From: Chitinophagaceae bacterium
Lineage (GTDB): Bacteria; Bacteroidota; Bacteroidia; Chitinophagales; Chitinophagaceae
NCBI GenBank assembly: GCA_016715365.1
Contig: JADKAM010000001.1
Span: 992,001-1,056,000 of the forward strand
Length of the DNA stretch: 64,000 bases
Direction: 5' to 3'
Positions 1 through 8,376 of this stretch are shown piece after piece. A program made the position numbers and the translations under genes. Under the pieces are notes generated by a model that saw nothing but the letters and a program-made list of their open reading frames with translations, ran no database searches and was not told the DNA's origin. Position 1 is the first letter of the stretch. Every line of letters begins with the position of its first letter.

Positions 1-170
1 GCTGGGTTGGCAGCACAGGTGCCAGTACAGGGCCACATTGCCATTATGAAGTGCATATAAATGGCAGTCCGGTTGACCCGGTTTACTTTTTCTTTAATGA
101 TCTGAATGCAGAACAATACGACCGGGTGCTTAAAATTGCTGCCACGGGAAGTGCAAAAAGTTTTGATTAA
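1..170 (+). CDS. M23 family metallopeptidase, C-terminal fragment
   Basis: The reading frame is open from the left edge (first full codon at base 3) to a TAA at 168-170. It gives 55 residues of a protein that starts outside the window. The fragment contains GPHCHYEV, which matches the GPHLHFE metal-binding motif closing the active site of LytM/M23 peptidoglycan endopeptidases, followed by the usual short tail (NGSPVDPVYFF). The family cleaves peptide cross-links of murein in the periplasm or at the cell surface. The next gene, a MerR regulator, starts 8 bases downstream, so the two are probably co-transcribed. Nothing can be said about the N-terminal domains. Confidence 0.85.
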   Translation, partial: WVGSTGASTGPHCHYEVHINGSPVDPVYFFFNDLNAEQYDRVLKIAATGSAKSFD

Positions 171-178
171 TTTTAATT

Positions 179-697
179 ATGGCTTTACAACAGATTTCGT
201 TTGCTTTTGATGATATACAACCGGTTACCCCAAAACCGGAACCTAAGGCTATTGCCATAGAAAAGCCCAAACCGGATAAAATAAAAGCAAAAGGCGATAA
301 TAAAAAGCTAACCCGTGGAAGAGTAAGTTTAAAAGAAAAAGAATCGGGTGCAGATCTGATAGAAATACCGGAAGATGCTGTCTTGTTTGAAAAAAAATAT
401 TATGCCATTGGCATTGTAGCCAATATGTTTAAAGTAAACCAGTCGCTCATCAGGTTTTGGGAGAACGAGTTTGATATTTTAAAGCCACGAAAAAACGGCA
501 AAGGCGACAGGCTTTTCAGGCCGGAGGATATAAAAAACCTGAAACTGATATATCATTTACTGCGTGAAAGAAAATACACCATGGAAGGGGCAAAAGATTT
601 TTTAAAGCAGAATAAAAGAGTGGACGAAAAATTTGCTTTGATAGAATCTTTAAAAAAACTAAAAGGATTTTTACATGAACTAAAGGCAGATTTATAA
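179..697 (+). CDS. MerR family transcriptional regulator
   Basis: 172 residues. The first ~70 residues are lysine-rich, low-complexity and probably disordered. Residues ~75-145 form a MerR-type winged helix: the YYAIGIVANMF turn, the recognition helix with QSLIRFWENEF, and the wing with GDRLFRPEDI, ending in an LLRERKYTMEGAKDFL helix. No cysteine metal-sensing loop or effector domain follows, so the ligand is unknown; the protein may work as a short dimeric DNA binder. It follows the M23 peptidase gene by 8 bases and is probably in its operon. The family assignment is firm; the regulon is not known. Confidence 0.85.
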   Translation: MALQQISFAFDDIQPVTPKPEPKAIAIEKPKPDKIKAKGDNKKLTRGRVSLKEKESGADLIEIPEDAVLFEKKYYAIGIVANMFKVNQSLIRFWENEFDILKPRKNGKGDRLFRPEDIKNLKLIYHLLRERKYTMEGAKDFLKQNKRVDEKFALIESLKKLKGFLHELKADL

Positions 698-747
698 GTC
701 TGACAACCTACATAACCACCCATTAACATAATAATTTAGTGCAGTTG

Positions 748-755
748 TATTTTTG
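748..755 (+). promoter_or_regulatory. Candidate Bacteroidota -7 box upstream of the thioredoxin-like gene
   Basis: TATTTTTG matches the TAnnTTTG -7 consensus of the Bacteroidota primary sigma factor and lies about 45 bases before the ATG at 800. A clear -33 TTG is not visible at the expected distance, so this is a tentative call. Confidence 0.35.
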
Positions 756-799
756 ATACGATATTTAATCCTGTTTATTATTCCCTAATTTAATGAAGT

Positions 800-1321
800 A
801 TGAAAAAATATGTATTCACTTTTTTGCTTTTAATTATTGCAACAGCAGGTTTATTTGCACAGGCCCAATACGAAACCAGCCAGGATCTTCCAAACCATCC
901 CAATGTAAAAATAGTAAGAGGATTAATTAATAAATACCAGATTCAGAATGATACTGCCTTTAAATGGTTTGGCCCCAACCAGGGAGGATACAAAGCCGAT
1001 ACTGCAACCCTGAATGCATTTGAAAGGGCAAAGGGAAAATACCAGATTGTTGTTTTTGGTGGCACCTGGTGTGAGGATACACAATTCATCTTACCCAAAT
1101 TTTTTAAACTGCAGGAACAAACCGGTTTTCCGGATGAAGCAATAACCTTGTTTGGCGTAAACCGTGCAAAAACCTCGTTGGGCAATATTGCCAAAGCATT
1201 CAACCTAATCAATGTGCCTACTTTTATTGTAATGAAAGATGGTAAAGAAGTAGGCCGTGTGGTAGAGTATGGAAAAACCGGCAAGTGGGATAAAGAAATT
1301 GCTGCATTATTAAATCAATAA
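800..1321 (+). CDS. Secreted thioredoxin-fold protein
   Basis: 173 residues. A signal peptide (MKKYVFTFLLLIIATAGLFAQ) exports it to the periplasm. The mature part has a thioredoxin fold: VVFGGTWCEDTQFILPKF around residues 85-102 and the cis-proline region NVPTFIVMKDGKEVGR around 135-150. The redox site is WCEDT, with only one cysteine, so it cannot be a classical CxxC disulfide reductase; a monothiol or structural role is possible. It ends 7 bases from the convergent gene at 1329-2156, with no terminator visible between them. The fold is certain; the substrate is unknown. Confidence 0.8.
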   Translation: MKKYVFTFLLLIIATAGLFAQAQYETSQDLPNHPNVKIVRGLINKYQIQNDTAFKWFGPNQGGYKADTATLNAFERAKGKYQIVVFGGTWCEDTQFILPKFFKLQEQTGFPDEAITLFGVNRAKTSLGNIAKAFNLINVPTFIVMKDGKEVGRVVEYGKTGKWDKEIAALLNQ

Positions 1322-1328
1322 CCGGCGC

Positions 1329-2156
1329 TTATCTGATCCGGTAAATATCTACTCCATTTTCATTCAGCAGATACACCAGCCCGTTCATGGCTTTTATAGA
1401 AATATATTTTCCAAAGAAAGCCGGTAGTTTATATTCTTTCAACTGTAATGATTTCAATTGATAACTATACAGTTTGGTTTCTTCAAAACCATAAACGGTA
1501 GTACCGTTTACTTCTACGTTGGTCCAGTTTAAAAAAGCAAGCCTGTTTTTAAAGCCGCCATAATAATCAAAAATGTAAAAGCCTTTGGCAGGATCGTACA
1601 GATAAACATAATTATCGCGGTCAATTATTTTTACCGGCGCCGGCACTGAGTCAAATAACATTCTCCAATCGGTAGAAGATTGTAAAATCTTTCCTTCCTC
1701 ATCTATCTTTTTCAACCTGAAGTCTTCTTCATCAAAAAGCCACATATAGTTATCATAGGATAGTGTAACCGTATTAACGTAGAAGATATTTTGTTTACGC
1801 AGATTGATCGTATTTCGAACGGTAAGTAACCTGTCCAGCGTAACAACTGTTGAGTAGTTTTTATAGTAGAGCAATGATTTTAAAGGGTTGGTTACATCCA
1901 CATAATCAGGGTTGCCATATTTTTTTACATCATTAAATACTGCAACAGAATCTCCGTTTGCATTTAATTTTTTAAGCTGGTTATTTTTGGTGATGAGAAA
2001 AATATTATCGAGGTTATCTACATTCAGATAAGTAAAATCGCCTTTGATGGTTTTGATGAATTGAAAAGCAGAATCGCTTTGTGGCTTCGCTACAAGGGGT
2101 ACTGCAACAGAAGCACAGAAGCACAGAAAAGAGCATATGGTTTTTAGTTTCTTCAT
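1329..2156 (-). CDS. Secreted protein, probable beta-propeller
   Basis: 275 residues with an N-terminal signal peptide. Short repeated stretches such as YLNVDNLDNIFLITKNNQLKKLNANG and MWLFDEEDFRLKKIDEEG resemble blades of a six-bladed NHL-type propeller. No catalytic motif is visible. Its start codon overlaps the lpxH stop by one base, making it the last gene of the rsfS-ftsH-lutC-GGCT-lpxH run. The signal-peptide codons contain three tandem 8-base units (2105-2128), unusual because slippage there would shift the frame. Function unknown. Confidence 0.7.
   Translation of the reverse strand: MKKLKTICSFLCFCASVAVPLVAKPQSDSAFQFIKTIKGDFTYLNVDNLDNIFLITKNNQLKKLNANGDSVAVFNDVKKYGNPDYVDVTNPLKSLLYYKNYSTVVTLDRLLTVRNTINLRKQNIFYVNTVTLSYDNYMWLFDEEDFRLKKIDEEGKILQSSTDWRMLFDSVPAPVKIIDRDNYVYLYDPAKGFYIFDYYGGFKNRLAFLNWTNVEVNGTTVYGFEETKLYSYQLKSLQLKEYKLPAFFGKYISIKAMNGLVYLLNENGVDIYRIR
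2105..2128 (-). repeat. Three tandem 8-bp units inside a signal-peptide coding region
   Basis: On the plus strand the units are CAACAGAA, GCACAGAA and GCACAGAA, head to tail. Read on the minus strand they encode part of the signal peptide (LCFCASVA) of the 275-residue propeller-like protein. The unit length is not a multiple of three, so gain or loss of one copy would throw the gene out of frame. Confidence 0.6.
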
Positions 2157-2911
2157 TATTTGTAGTACTTCAGCTCCGTATTTTCTCCGTCAAATACAGC
2201 ATAGCTGAAATATTTTATCCAGTCTCCCAAATTGATGTACCTGCTTTTTTCATTTAATGTAAAATCAATAGGCAGGTGGCGGTGGCCAAAGATCAGGTAA
2301 TCGTAAAACTCCTTTTGCAACACTTCTTTGCAATACATGATGAGCCATTCTTTGTCTTCGCCCAAAAATATTTCATTGGATTGCCCGGTTTGTGCCCTGC
2401 TTTTTCTGCTGAAATAATTTGCAATACCCATGCCAACATACGGTGGCAATATTCCAAATAACCCGTTGCATACTTTATTGCGGAATACTTTTTTGATAAA
2501 TTTATAACCATGGTCACCGGGGCCAAGTCCATCACCATGCCCCACCAGGAATTTTTTTCCACTGAATTCAAATGCCACCGGTTCAAAATAAACGGGGATG
2601 TTAAGCTCTTTCTGAAAATAATCCTTCATCCACATATCGTGATTGCCTACAAAAAAATGAATAGGTATTCCTGCATCTGTTAATTCGGCCAGTTTACCCA
2701 GTATCCGAACATAACCTCTCGGTACTACTTTTTTGTATTCGTACCAAAAATCAAAAAGATCACCTACAATAAATATCTGTGCGGCATCTTCTTTTATCTC
2801 ATTTAAAAACTTAATTATTTTTTTTTCCCTGGTAAGGCTTTCGGCAGCATTGGGTGCTCCCAGGTGAAAATCGGAAAGGAAGTAAATTTTTTTATTGTGC
2901 ACAACTTCCAT
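2156..2911 (-). CDS. lpxH: UDP-2,3-diacylglucosamine diphosphatase
   Basis: LpxH hydrolyses UDP-2,3-diacylglucosamine to lipid X at the inner membrane, an early step of lipid A synthesis. The calcineurin-type metallophosphoesterase motifs are all present: SDFHLG near the N-terminus, GDLFDFW, GNHDMW, VGHGDGLGPGDHGYK and GHRHLP. I chose the ATG at 2911 (MEVVHNKKIYFLSDFH), just after the stop of the upstream GGCT gene at 2916; the frame stays open to an ATG at 2965, but that would overlap the upstream gene by about 50 bases. The stop overlaps the next gene by one base, so the genes are translationally linked. Confidence 0.9.
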   Translation of the reverse strand: MEVVHNKKIYFLSDFHLGAPNAAESLTREKKIIKFLNEIKEDAAQIFIVGDLFDFWYEYKKVVPRGYVRILGKLAELTDAGIPIHFFVGNHDMWMKDYFQKELNIPVYFEPVAFEFSGKKFLVGHGDGLGPGDHGYKFIKKVFRNKVCNGLFGILPPYVGMGIANYFSRKSRAQTGQSNEIFLGEDKEWLIMYCKEVLQKEFYDYLIFGHRHLPIDFTLNEKSRYINLGDWIKYFSYAVFDGENTELKYYK

Positions 2912-2915
2912 GAAA

Positions 2916-3344
2916 TCAGGGTTTATTTTTTTGCTGCAGGTATTGCATGAGGTCACCTGATTCAATCACAGGATAACCTGTAAGGTCTTTATTGTACCAA
3001 TATATCCAGGCGGTATGTGCCTCGCCATCTTTATAAACAATTACTTCTTCACGTTTGTATAAAGGAGTTTCGCCTTCTTCTGTATTTAATCCTTCATAAT
3101 CATCTAACTGGCCAATGGCCCAGGAGAATTCAAGCGGATTGTTGATGTTATATAGTTCACCCGAAATGAATTTTTCATCGGCAGTGGCCCCTGCAGCGGG
3201 ATATTCACCCAGATCATACAGTTTTCCTTTTACCACCCCTTCGCCCAGTAAATGAAAATACCTGGTCAGGTATTCATACACCGGATTGCGGAAACCACTG
3301 CGGAGAGAGCCGTACACAAATAATTTATAATTTTCGTTACCCAT
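2916..3344 (-). CDS. Gamma-glutamylcyclotransferase family protein
   Basis: From the ATG at 3344 the protein is 142 residues; an upstream in-frame ATG at 3374 would add ten residues that look non-native. The GGCT/AIG2 fold signature YKLFVYGSLRSGFRN opens the protein, followed by GELYNINNPLEFSWAIGQLDDYEG, containing the family's acidic residues, and a C-terminal YWYNKDL strand. Relatives release 5-oxoproline from gamma-glutamyl compounds, but the family is broad and this substrate is not known. It sits between lutC and lpxH on the same strand with almost no spacing. Confidence 0.8.
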   Translation of the reverse strand: MGNENYKLFVYGSLRSGFRNPVYEYLTRYFHLLGEGVVKGKLYDLGEYPAAGATADEKFISGELYNINNPLEFSWAIGQLDDYEGLNTEEGETPLYKREEVIVYKDGEAHTAWIYWYNKDLTGYPVIESGDLMQYLQQKNKP

Positions 3345-3374
3345 GATACAATAAAGGTACTTGTAAAATTGCAA

Positions 3375-3989
3375 TTATGCTTCTACCAGAAAGCAATAAA
3401 CTTCTTTGGGGCCGTGTACACCGGTTACCAGTGTTTTTTCAATATCAGCCGTGCGGCTGGGGCCGGTTGCAAAAGTGATGAGGGAAGGAATATTACCGGT
3501 ATATTTTTCTTTTAAACTTTGCAATGCATCTTTTACATCATACACCAATTGGTTGGTATAGGCAATGCAGATATGAATGGGGGCATATACGCTAACCGTG
3601 CGGCCGCTTTGCTGTGCTGCACTCATCACAATGGTGCCGGTACGGGCCACTAAAAATTCGCAACCGGTAATGGATGCATCGCAACTTTCCAGGTTAATGG
3701 TATTGCTGAATGTTGAGTTCCATTGATCGGTATTGCAAAAAATTTTCGACCACTGTTTATCAGCGATCAACTGTTCCAGTTGTTGTAACATGTCTGCCTC
3801 ATCTATGCAAAAGGCAAACTTACCCTGTATATTGATGAATTCCTGTGCAAAAACCACATCTAAACTATCTGTAGCAGGATGGAAAACCGAATTGGTTCCC
3901 TCACTTTGAGGAAAAGGCAAAGGCACCGGATTACTCAGTGCCTGCCTGATTCTTTTTAAAATATTTTCCTTTGCCGGAGATACAGCCAT
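3375..3989 (-). CDS. LUD-domain protein, LutC/YkgG family
   Basis: 204 residues. The N-terminus (ENILKRIRQALSN) is the usual LutC helix. The core has TGCEFLVARTGTIVMSAAQQSGR and ends with TFATGPSRTADIEKTLVTGVHGP, the conserved SRTADIE motif of the LUD fold. LutC works with LutA and the iron-sulfur protein LutB in L-lactate oxidation. Here it is placed 7 bases behind ftsH, an arrangement I associate with Bacteroidota, while a lutB gene lies alone at 21.2-22.5 kb and no lutA is seen. The family is sure; a role in lactate use is inferred. Confidence 0.85.
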   Translation of the reverse strand: MAVSPAKENILKRIRQALSNPVPLPFPQSEGTNSVFHPATDSLDVVFAQEFINIQGKFAFCIDEADMLQQLEQLIADKQWSKIFCNTDQWNSTFSNTINLESCDASITGCEFLVARTGTIVMSAAQQSGRTVSVYAPIHICIAYTNQLVYDVKDALQSLKEKYTGNIPSLITFATGPSRTADIEKTLVTGVHGPKEVYCFLVEA

Positions 3990-3996
3990 GGTTCGT

Positions 3997-6081
3997 TTAA
4001 ATTGCCGGAGGTGTTTTTAATTCTTCGGGCATTTCGTTTGAAGGTTCCTCAATAATGTTTTCTTTAGCATCTTCGATAACAACGTCTAAAGCCTTTTTTT
4101 CTTCATAGGGCCTTTTACCGATCAATGCTTCCACATCACTCTTAAACAACACTTCTTTCTTTAATAATTCTTTTGCAAGTTTTTCTACATCACCTTTCTT
4201 TTCGGTCAATAGTTTTTTGGTGATCTGGTAAGCATTGTCAATCAGCTTACGTACTTCTTCATCAATCATTTTACCGGTCTCTTCGCTAAATGGTTTGGTA
4301 AACACATTCTCCTGGTTGGGATCGTAGTAACTGATATTTCCCACTTTATCATTCATTCCATACACGGTGATCATGCTGTAAGCGATCTTCGTGATCTGCT
4401 GCAGATCGTTGCTGGCGCCTGTGCTTATTTTTCCGAAGAAAATATCTTCGCTGGCACGTCCGCCAAGCGTCATGCATATCTGGTCCATCAACTGATCGGT
4501 ATTGTACAAATACTGTTCTTTGGGAGTGTATTGTGCATAACCCAAAGCTGCTGTACCTCTTGGTACTACCGTTACTTTTAATAAAGGATAAGCATGTTCC
4601 AGGTACCAGCCGCAGATAGCATGGCCGGCTTCGTGGTATGCAATAATTTCTTTCTCTTCCGGAGAGATGATCTTATTCTTTTTTTCCAAACCGCCAATCA
4701 CACGGTCAATGGCATCCTGGAAATCGCTCATGTCAACCGATGCTTTTCCTTTACGGGCAGCGATCAATGCAGCTTCGTTACAAACATTGGCAATATCGGC
4801 ACCGGCAAAACCGGGTGTTTGTTCGGCCAGTTTATGAATATCAAGTGTTTCAGAAATTTTAATGGGGCCAAGATGCACTTTAAAAATAGCTTCTCTTCCC
4901 ACCAGGTCGGGTCGGTCAATAGATATCTGCCTGTCGAAACGGCCCGGACGTAACAACGCACTGTCTAATACATCAGGCCTGTTGGTTGCGGCTAAAATAA
5001 TGATACCCAGGTCGGTTCCAAAACCATCCATCTCTACCAGCAATTGATTAAGGGTGTTTTCACGCTCATCATTACTCATCATCATATTTTTTCCACGGGC
5101 TCTTCCTATGGCATCAATCTCATCAATAAAAATGATACAAGGTGCTTTTTCCCTGGCCTGCTTAAACAAATCTCGCACACGGCTGGCACCAACGCCCACA
5201 AACATTTCCACAAAATCACTACCACTCAGGCTGAAGAAAGGTACCTGTGCCTCGCCGGCAACAGCTTTGGCCAGTAGCGTTTTACCGGTGCCCGGAGGGC
5301 CAACCAGCAATGCACCTTTAGGAATTTTACCACCCAGCGCTGTATATTTTTTTGGATTTTTTAAGAAGTCAACAATTTCCATCACTTCCACTTTCGCTTC
5401 ATCAAGCCCGGCAACATCACCAAAGTTTATGTTTACCCTGGTACCTTTTTCAAACAGGGTTGCTTTAGATTTTCCGATGCTGAAGATACCACCACCGGCA
5501 CCGCCACCACCCGGTCCACCTACCTTACGCATCATCATTACAAAGAGTAATACGATGAGTAAAATGGGTAAAAGGGAAGTGATGATCTGCCCGAAAATTT
5601 CACCTTCTTCATCCGGCGAATCGGGTACCTGTTGTTTTATTGATGGATTGTTTTTATAAAAATCTGCCATTTGTGTAGCAAATGTTTTGTCATCTACAAT
5701 ACTAAAGAATAACTGCGGTTGATCTGCTTTTATAGCAATTGCAGCGTCGTAATTTTTATCCTCTGGTTTTAAATTAAGCACTGGCTTGTAAAAAGCAGCT
5801 TTGGCAACAAGGCTGTCTTTGTTAATAAAAACACGTACAATCTTTTTGTTGCGGATGGTTTTCATTTTAACCACATCGCCCTGCAATACCATTGCATAAA
5901 ACTTTTGCTGGTCAGTTTCAATACCTGCACTGCTTACCGTACGAAAAAAATTCCAGGCAATGATTGTTAGAAAAATGATACCATATACCCAATAGATATT
6001 GAATTTCGGTTTTTTCTTATCATCGCCTTTTGAAGGTATGTTGTCAGGAATAAATTTCTTTTTGTTGTCTTGCTGATTCAT
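3997..6081 (-). CDS. ftsH: ATP-dependent zinc metalloprotease FtsH
   Basis: 694 residues, a membrane-anchored AAA+ protease that removes misfolded and short-lived membrane and cytosolic proteins. Two transmembrane segments (about residues 30-47 and 165-185) flank a periplasmic domain. A glycine-rich stretch precedes the AAA module, with Walker A GPPGTGKT near residue 260, Walker B IIFIDEID and the SRH region with ATNRPDVLD and RPGRFDR. The zinc site HEAGH lies near residue 480. The length is normal for Bacteroidota. It follows rsfS after 89 bases and precedes lutC by 7 bases. Confidence 0.97.
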   Translation of the reverse strand: MNQQDNKKKFIPDNIPSKGDDKKKPKFNIYWVYGIIFLTIIAWNFFRTVSSAGIETDQQKFYAMVLQGDVVKMKTIRNKKIVRVFINKDSLVAKAAFYKPVLNLKPEDKNYDAAIAIKADQPQLFFSIVDDKTFATQMADFYKNNPSIKQQVPDSPDEEGEIFGQIITSLLPILLIVLLFVMMMRKVGGPGGGGAGGGIFSIGKSKATLFEKGTRVNINFGDVAGLDEAKVEVMEIVDFLKNPKKYTALGGKIPKGALLVGPPGTGKTLLAKAVAGEAQVPFFSLSGSDFVEMFVGVGASRVRDLFKQAREKAPCIIFIDEIDAIGRARGKNMMMSNDERENTLNQLLVEMDGFGTDLGIIILAATNRPDVLDSALLRPGRFDRQISIDRPDLVGREAIFKVHLGPIKISETLDIHKLAEQTPGFAGADIANVCNEAALIAARKGKASVDMSDFQDAIDRVIGGLEKKNKIISPEEKEIIAYHEAGHAICGWYLEHAYPLLKVTVVPRGTAALGYAQYTPKEQYLYNTDQLMDQICMTLGGRASEDIFFGKISTGASNDLQQITKIAYSMITVYGMNDKVGNISYYDPNQENVFTKPFSEETGKMIDEEVRKLIDNAYQITKKLLTEKKGDVEKLAKELLKKEVLFKSDVEALIGKRPYEEKKALDVVIEDAKENIIEEPSNEMPEELKTPPAI

Positions 6082-6170
6082 ATTTTTTTATGCTGTTGTT
6101 TTAGGTACTTATAACAACAGACGATTGTGTTTGGTTATTATTTTAAATCCGATAGCTATCAGATGAATTT

Positions 6171-6575
6171 TTATCCTGCATGTTCCATTACAGGAGCATC
6201 GTGCCACATTTCTTCCAGCTGGTAAAATTTTCTGGGCTCGGGCAGCATAACATGAACAACCACATTTACATAATCTATCAAAATCCATTGCTGTCCCTGG
6301 CGGCCTTCATGCTTGTAGGCAGTTTCCAGGCATTTTTCCTTTACATCGGTTTCAATAAAATCGGCAATGGCTCTTAGCTGGGTTGTATTACTACACTGAC
6401 AAATTATAAAAAAATCTGCAACTGCTTCCGGAATTTTCCGAAGATCAAGGCTTACAATGTGCTCACCTTTTTTTTCCTGGATGGCATGAATGATTGTTTT
6501 GAAAATTTTGCTGTTTCGGGTTACCCGTACAATCGTATTTTTTTTACGGGTATTTAATGCGTTTAAATTGTTCAA
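6171..6575 (-). CDS. rsfS: Ribosomal silencing factor RsfS
   Basis: 134 residues, about 25 more at the N-terminus than compact homologues. The Iojap/RsfS core runs from TIIHAIQEKKGEHIVSLDL through VADFFIICQCSNTTQLRAIAD to GQQWILIDYVNVVVHVM and the terminal REFYxLExLW-like motif, here RKFYQLEEMW. RsfS binds ribosomal protein uL14 and blocks subunit joining when nutrients run low. It is the first gene of the minus-strand run leading into ftsH. A good -7 box for it lies at 6679-6686, implying a leader of about 95 bases. Confidence 0.92.
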   Translation of the reverse strand: MNNLNALNTRKKNTIVRVTRNSKIFKTIIHAIQEKKGEHIVSLDLRKIPEAVADFFIICQCSNTTQLRAIADFIETDVKEKCLETAYKHEGRQGQQWILIDYVNVVVHVMLPEPRKFYQLEEMWHDAPVMEHAG

Positions 6576-6678
6576 TTCTGCTGTAATTTTTATTTTATAT
6601 ACCTGTGCGGCAAATTATTACCAATACGGGATTTTATTATTGTTTTTTATCTACCAACTCGTAGCTTGCAAATATTGG

Positions 6679-6686
6679 CAAAAGTA
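6679..6686 (-). promoter_or_regulatory. Candidate -7 box for the rsfS-ftsH operon
   Basis: On the minus strand the sequence is TACTTTTG, a perfect match to TAnnTTTG, about 105 bases before the rsfS ATG. No clear TTG -33 element is seen. It lies in the 136-base gap shared with the divergent birA gene. Confidence 0.4.
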
Positions 6687-6711
6687 ACACTTCTTTGCCA
6701 TTTGAATTATT

Positions 6712-7443
6712 ATGACGTCAGCCGGTTTTTTTACCATTTTAGATACCGTGGACAGCACCAATAACTATGCCATGCAACAGGCACAGGATGGATTGGCAAA
6801 TCACGGCAGTGCCTGGTTTGCCATTGAGCAAACTTCAGGTAAAGGGCAAAGAGGTAAAAAGTGGGCCACCGAAAAAGGAAAGAATATAGCCATGAGCCTT
6901 GTTTTAGCACCCGGAAAGGCGAAAATAACAACCCAGTTTCAATTAAGTGCGGTTGCAGCACTTGCATGTTTTGAGTTTTTAAAACATTATGGAGGCGATG
7001 AAATGAAAATAAAATGGCCAAATGATCTGTTTTGGCGTGACAGAAAGGCAGGGGGCATTCTGATTGAAAATAAATTTCAGGGAAAAGCCTGGAAATGGGC
7101 TGTGGTAGGTATAGGCATAAATATAAACCAGCAGGTGTTTAATAAAGAGCTGAGTAATGCAGTTTCGCTAAAACAGATCACAGGTAAAAATTTTGATACC
7201 ATTGCCCTGGCAAAAGAACTGCATGAATTGGTTATGAAAAAATTAGCAGAAGGTAGAACTTCCGGTGAAATACTGCAGCAATACAATGAGCGCCTGTATA
7301 AAATAAATGAACTGGTCACGCTTAGAAAAAACGGTGTAAAATTCGATACCCATATAAAAGAGGTATCGGCGCAAGGCAGGCTGATAACTATTGATGCCAT
7401 TGAACGGGAATTTGATTTTGGAGAAGTGGAGTGGTTGTTATGA
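6712..7443 (+). CDS. birA: Biotin--[acetyl-CoA-carboxylase] ligase
   Basis: 243 residues, a monofunctional biotin protein ligase: it makes biotinyl-AMP and transfers biotin to the carrier protein of acetyl-CoA carboxylase. The N-terminal DNA-binding domain of E. coli BirA is missing, so it is not a repressor. Visible motifs are VDSTNNYA near residue 12, the biotin/ATP loop SGKGQRGKKW near 43-52, KWPNDLFW near 103 and the GIGININQ strand near 130. A short C-terminal SH3-like part follows. It starts divergently from rsfS. A palindromic repeat begins three bases after its stop. Confidence 0.93.
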   Translation: MTSAGFFTILDTVDSTNNYAMQQAQDGLANHGSAWFAIEQTSGKGQRGKKWATEKGKNIAMSLVLAPGKAKITTQFQLSAVAALACFEFLKHYGGDEMKIKWPNDLFWRDRKAGGILIENKFQGKAWKWAVVGIGININQQVFNKELSNAVSLKQITGKNFDTIALAKELHELVMKKLAEGRTSGEILQQYNERLYKINELVTLRKNGVKFDTHIKEVSAQGRLITIDAIEREFDFGEVEWLL

Positions 7444-7445
7444 TG

Positions 7446-7526
7446 TTTCACGCAGAGGTCGCAGTGTAGCAGGGGCCGCAAAGATATCCTCTGTTTTCTC
7501 TGCTCCTTTGCGACCTCTGCGTGAAA
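7446..7526. repeat. 81-bp palindromic intergenic repeat, copy 1 (TTTCACGCAGAG type)
   Basis: The two ends are perfect 18-bp inverted arms (7446-7463 and 7509-7526); the left arm is TTTCACGCAGAGGTCGCA. The middle holds further partly complementary words. It fills the space between the convergent birA and the zincin-like gene. A second element with the same ends is at 49273-49358. It has no coding capacity and no T-tract of its own, so it resembles a REP/BIME-type dispersed repeat. Confidence 0.75.
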
Positions 7527-7537
7527 TTTCCTTGGAT

Positions 7538-7834
7538 TTATAAATCTTCAGCCTTTCTGGCTTCTACTTCAAAACGATTGTTGTAATATCCTTTTTTAAT
7601 ACTTTCCCAAAGGTATTTTATAATAAACCCAACATAGCCATGATCTTTAAATTGTTTGATATGGCAGAGTTCATGCTTCACCCATCTTTCATCCTGTAAA
7701 AAATTGGCTTTTGTTGTATTGTGCAGGTGAATGGTTTTACCTAAAACCATAGCCACGGATTTGGAGCCTAATTTTATTGCTGCAATTTTTGCAAGCCGGG
7801 AGTTTTCCTTTATTATGAATTCCGGTTTATTCAA
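7538..7834 (-). CDS. Small zincin-like protein (DUF4157-like)
   Basis: 98 residues, no signal peptide. The motif HELCHIKQF in the middle has the HExxH spacing of zinc metallopeptidases, followed by a helix with KYLWESIKKGYYNNRFEVEARKAE, where the glutamate of EVEAR could be a third ligand. The layout matches the short DUF4157-like proteins common in Bacteroidota. It is co-transcribed with bcp, whose stop codon overlaps its start by 8 bases. Proteolytic activity is not demonstrated; the small size leaves room for a non-enzymatic role. Confidence 0.7.
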   Translation of the reverse strand: MNKPEFIIKENSRLAKIAAIKLGSKSVAMVLGKTIHLHNTTKANFLQDERWVKHELCHIKQFKDHGYVGFIIKYLWESIKKGYYNNRFEVEARKAEDL

Positions 7835-8297
7835 TTTCTGCCCATGCTTTTAAAATTTCTTCGGTGTGTTGTTTGCTTTTTGGCTTCAGGAATATTTTTC
7901 GGATCACACCTTTTTCATCAATTAGAAAAGTGGTGCGGTGCAGGCCCATATAGGTTCTTCCATACATCTGCTTTTCTCCCCAAATACCATATTTATCAAT
8001 GATCGTATGATCGGCATCTGCAATCAGTGTAAATGGCAGATCGTATTTTGCTTCAAATTTTTTGTGCTTTTTTTCTTCATCGGGACTAACACCCAATACG
8101 ATAAAACCATTCTTTTTAAGTAAACCGAAGTTATCACGCAGGTTGCAGGCCTGTACGGTACAGGTGGGTGTATCATCTTCGGGATAAAAATACAGAACAA
8201 TTTTTTTCCCTTTGTAATCAGCTAAAGAAACAATCTTGCCGTTTTGGTCTTTGCCTTTAAATGCCGGTGCCTTGGTGCCTTCTGTTAAATGTGTCAT
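7827..8297 (-). CDS. bcp: Thioredoxin-dependent thiol peroxidase
   Basis: 156 residues, an atypical 2-Cys peroxiredoxin of the Bcp/PrxQ type that reduces hydrogen and organic peroxides with electrons from thioredoxin. The peroxidatic cysteine is C46 in YPEDDTPTCTVQAC, and the resolving cysteine C51 is five residues on, as in E. coli Bcp. The WGEKQMYGRTYMGLHRTTFLID segment is also typical. Length and domain are complete. It heads a two-gene unit with the zincin-like gene. A repeat tract (8306-8370) separates it from the M23 peptidase gene upstream. Confidence 0.93.
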   Translation of the reverse strand: MTHLTEGTKAPAFKGKDQNGKIVSLADYKGKKIVLYFYPEDDTPTCTVQACNLRDNFGLLKKNGFIVLGVSPDEEKKHKKFEAKYDLPFTLIADADHTIIDKYGIWGEKQMYGRTYMGLHRTTFLIDEKGVIRKIFLKPKSKQHTEEILKAWAEIE

Positions 8298-8305
8298 GGT
8301 GGTGT

Positions 8306-8370
8306 GTTAATCCGTTAATTAGTTAATCCGTTGAGCTGTTAATACCAATTAACGGATAAACGGATTAACG
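8306..8370. repeat. Imperfect palindromic repeat tract (GTTAATCCG words)
   Basis: The left half has GTTAATCCG twice, interrupted by TTAATTA; the right half has the complementary CGGATAAACGGATTAAC. The tract starts 8 bases upstream of the bcp ATG and ends 6 bases beyond the stop of the M23 gene. It belongs to the word-like repeat tracts found at several places in this window. Confidence 0.6.
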
Positions 8371-8376
8371 TCTTCT

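Noticed and set aside
1329..1340. Missing terminator between convergent genes at 1321/1329
   Set aside because: Short convergent gaps without hairpins are common here (also 28914/28923), so I give it no weight.
5054..5659. Long open frame (201 codons) on the plus strand opposite ftsH
   Set aside because: It is antisense to the conserved AAA domain of FtsH, has no recognisable family and mirrors codon bias of the real gene.
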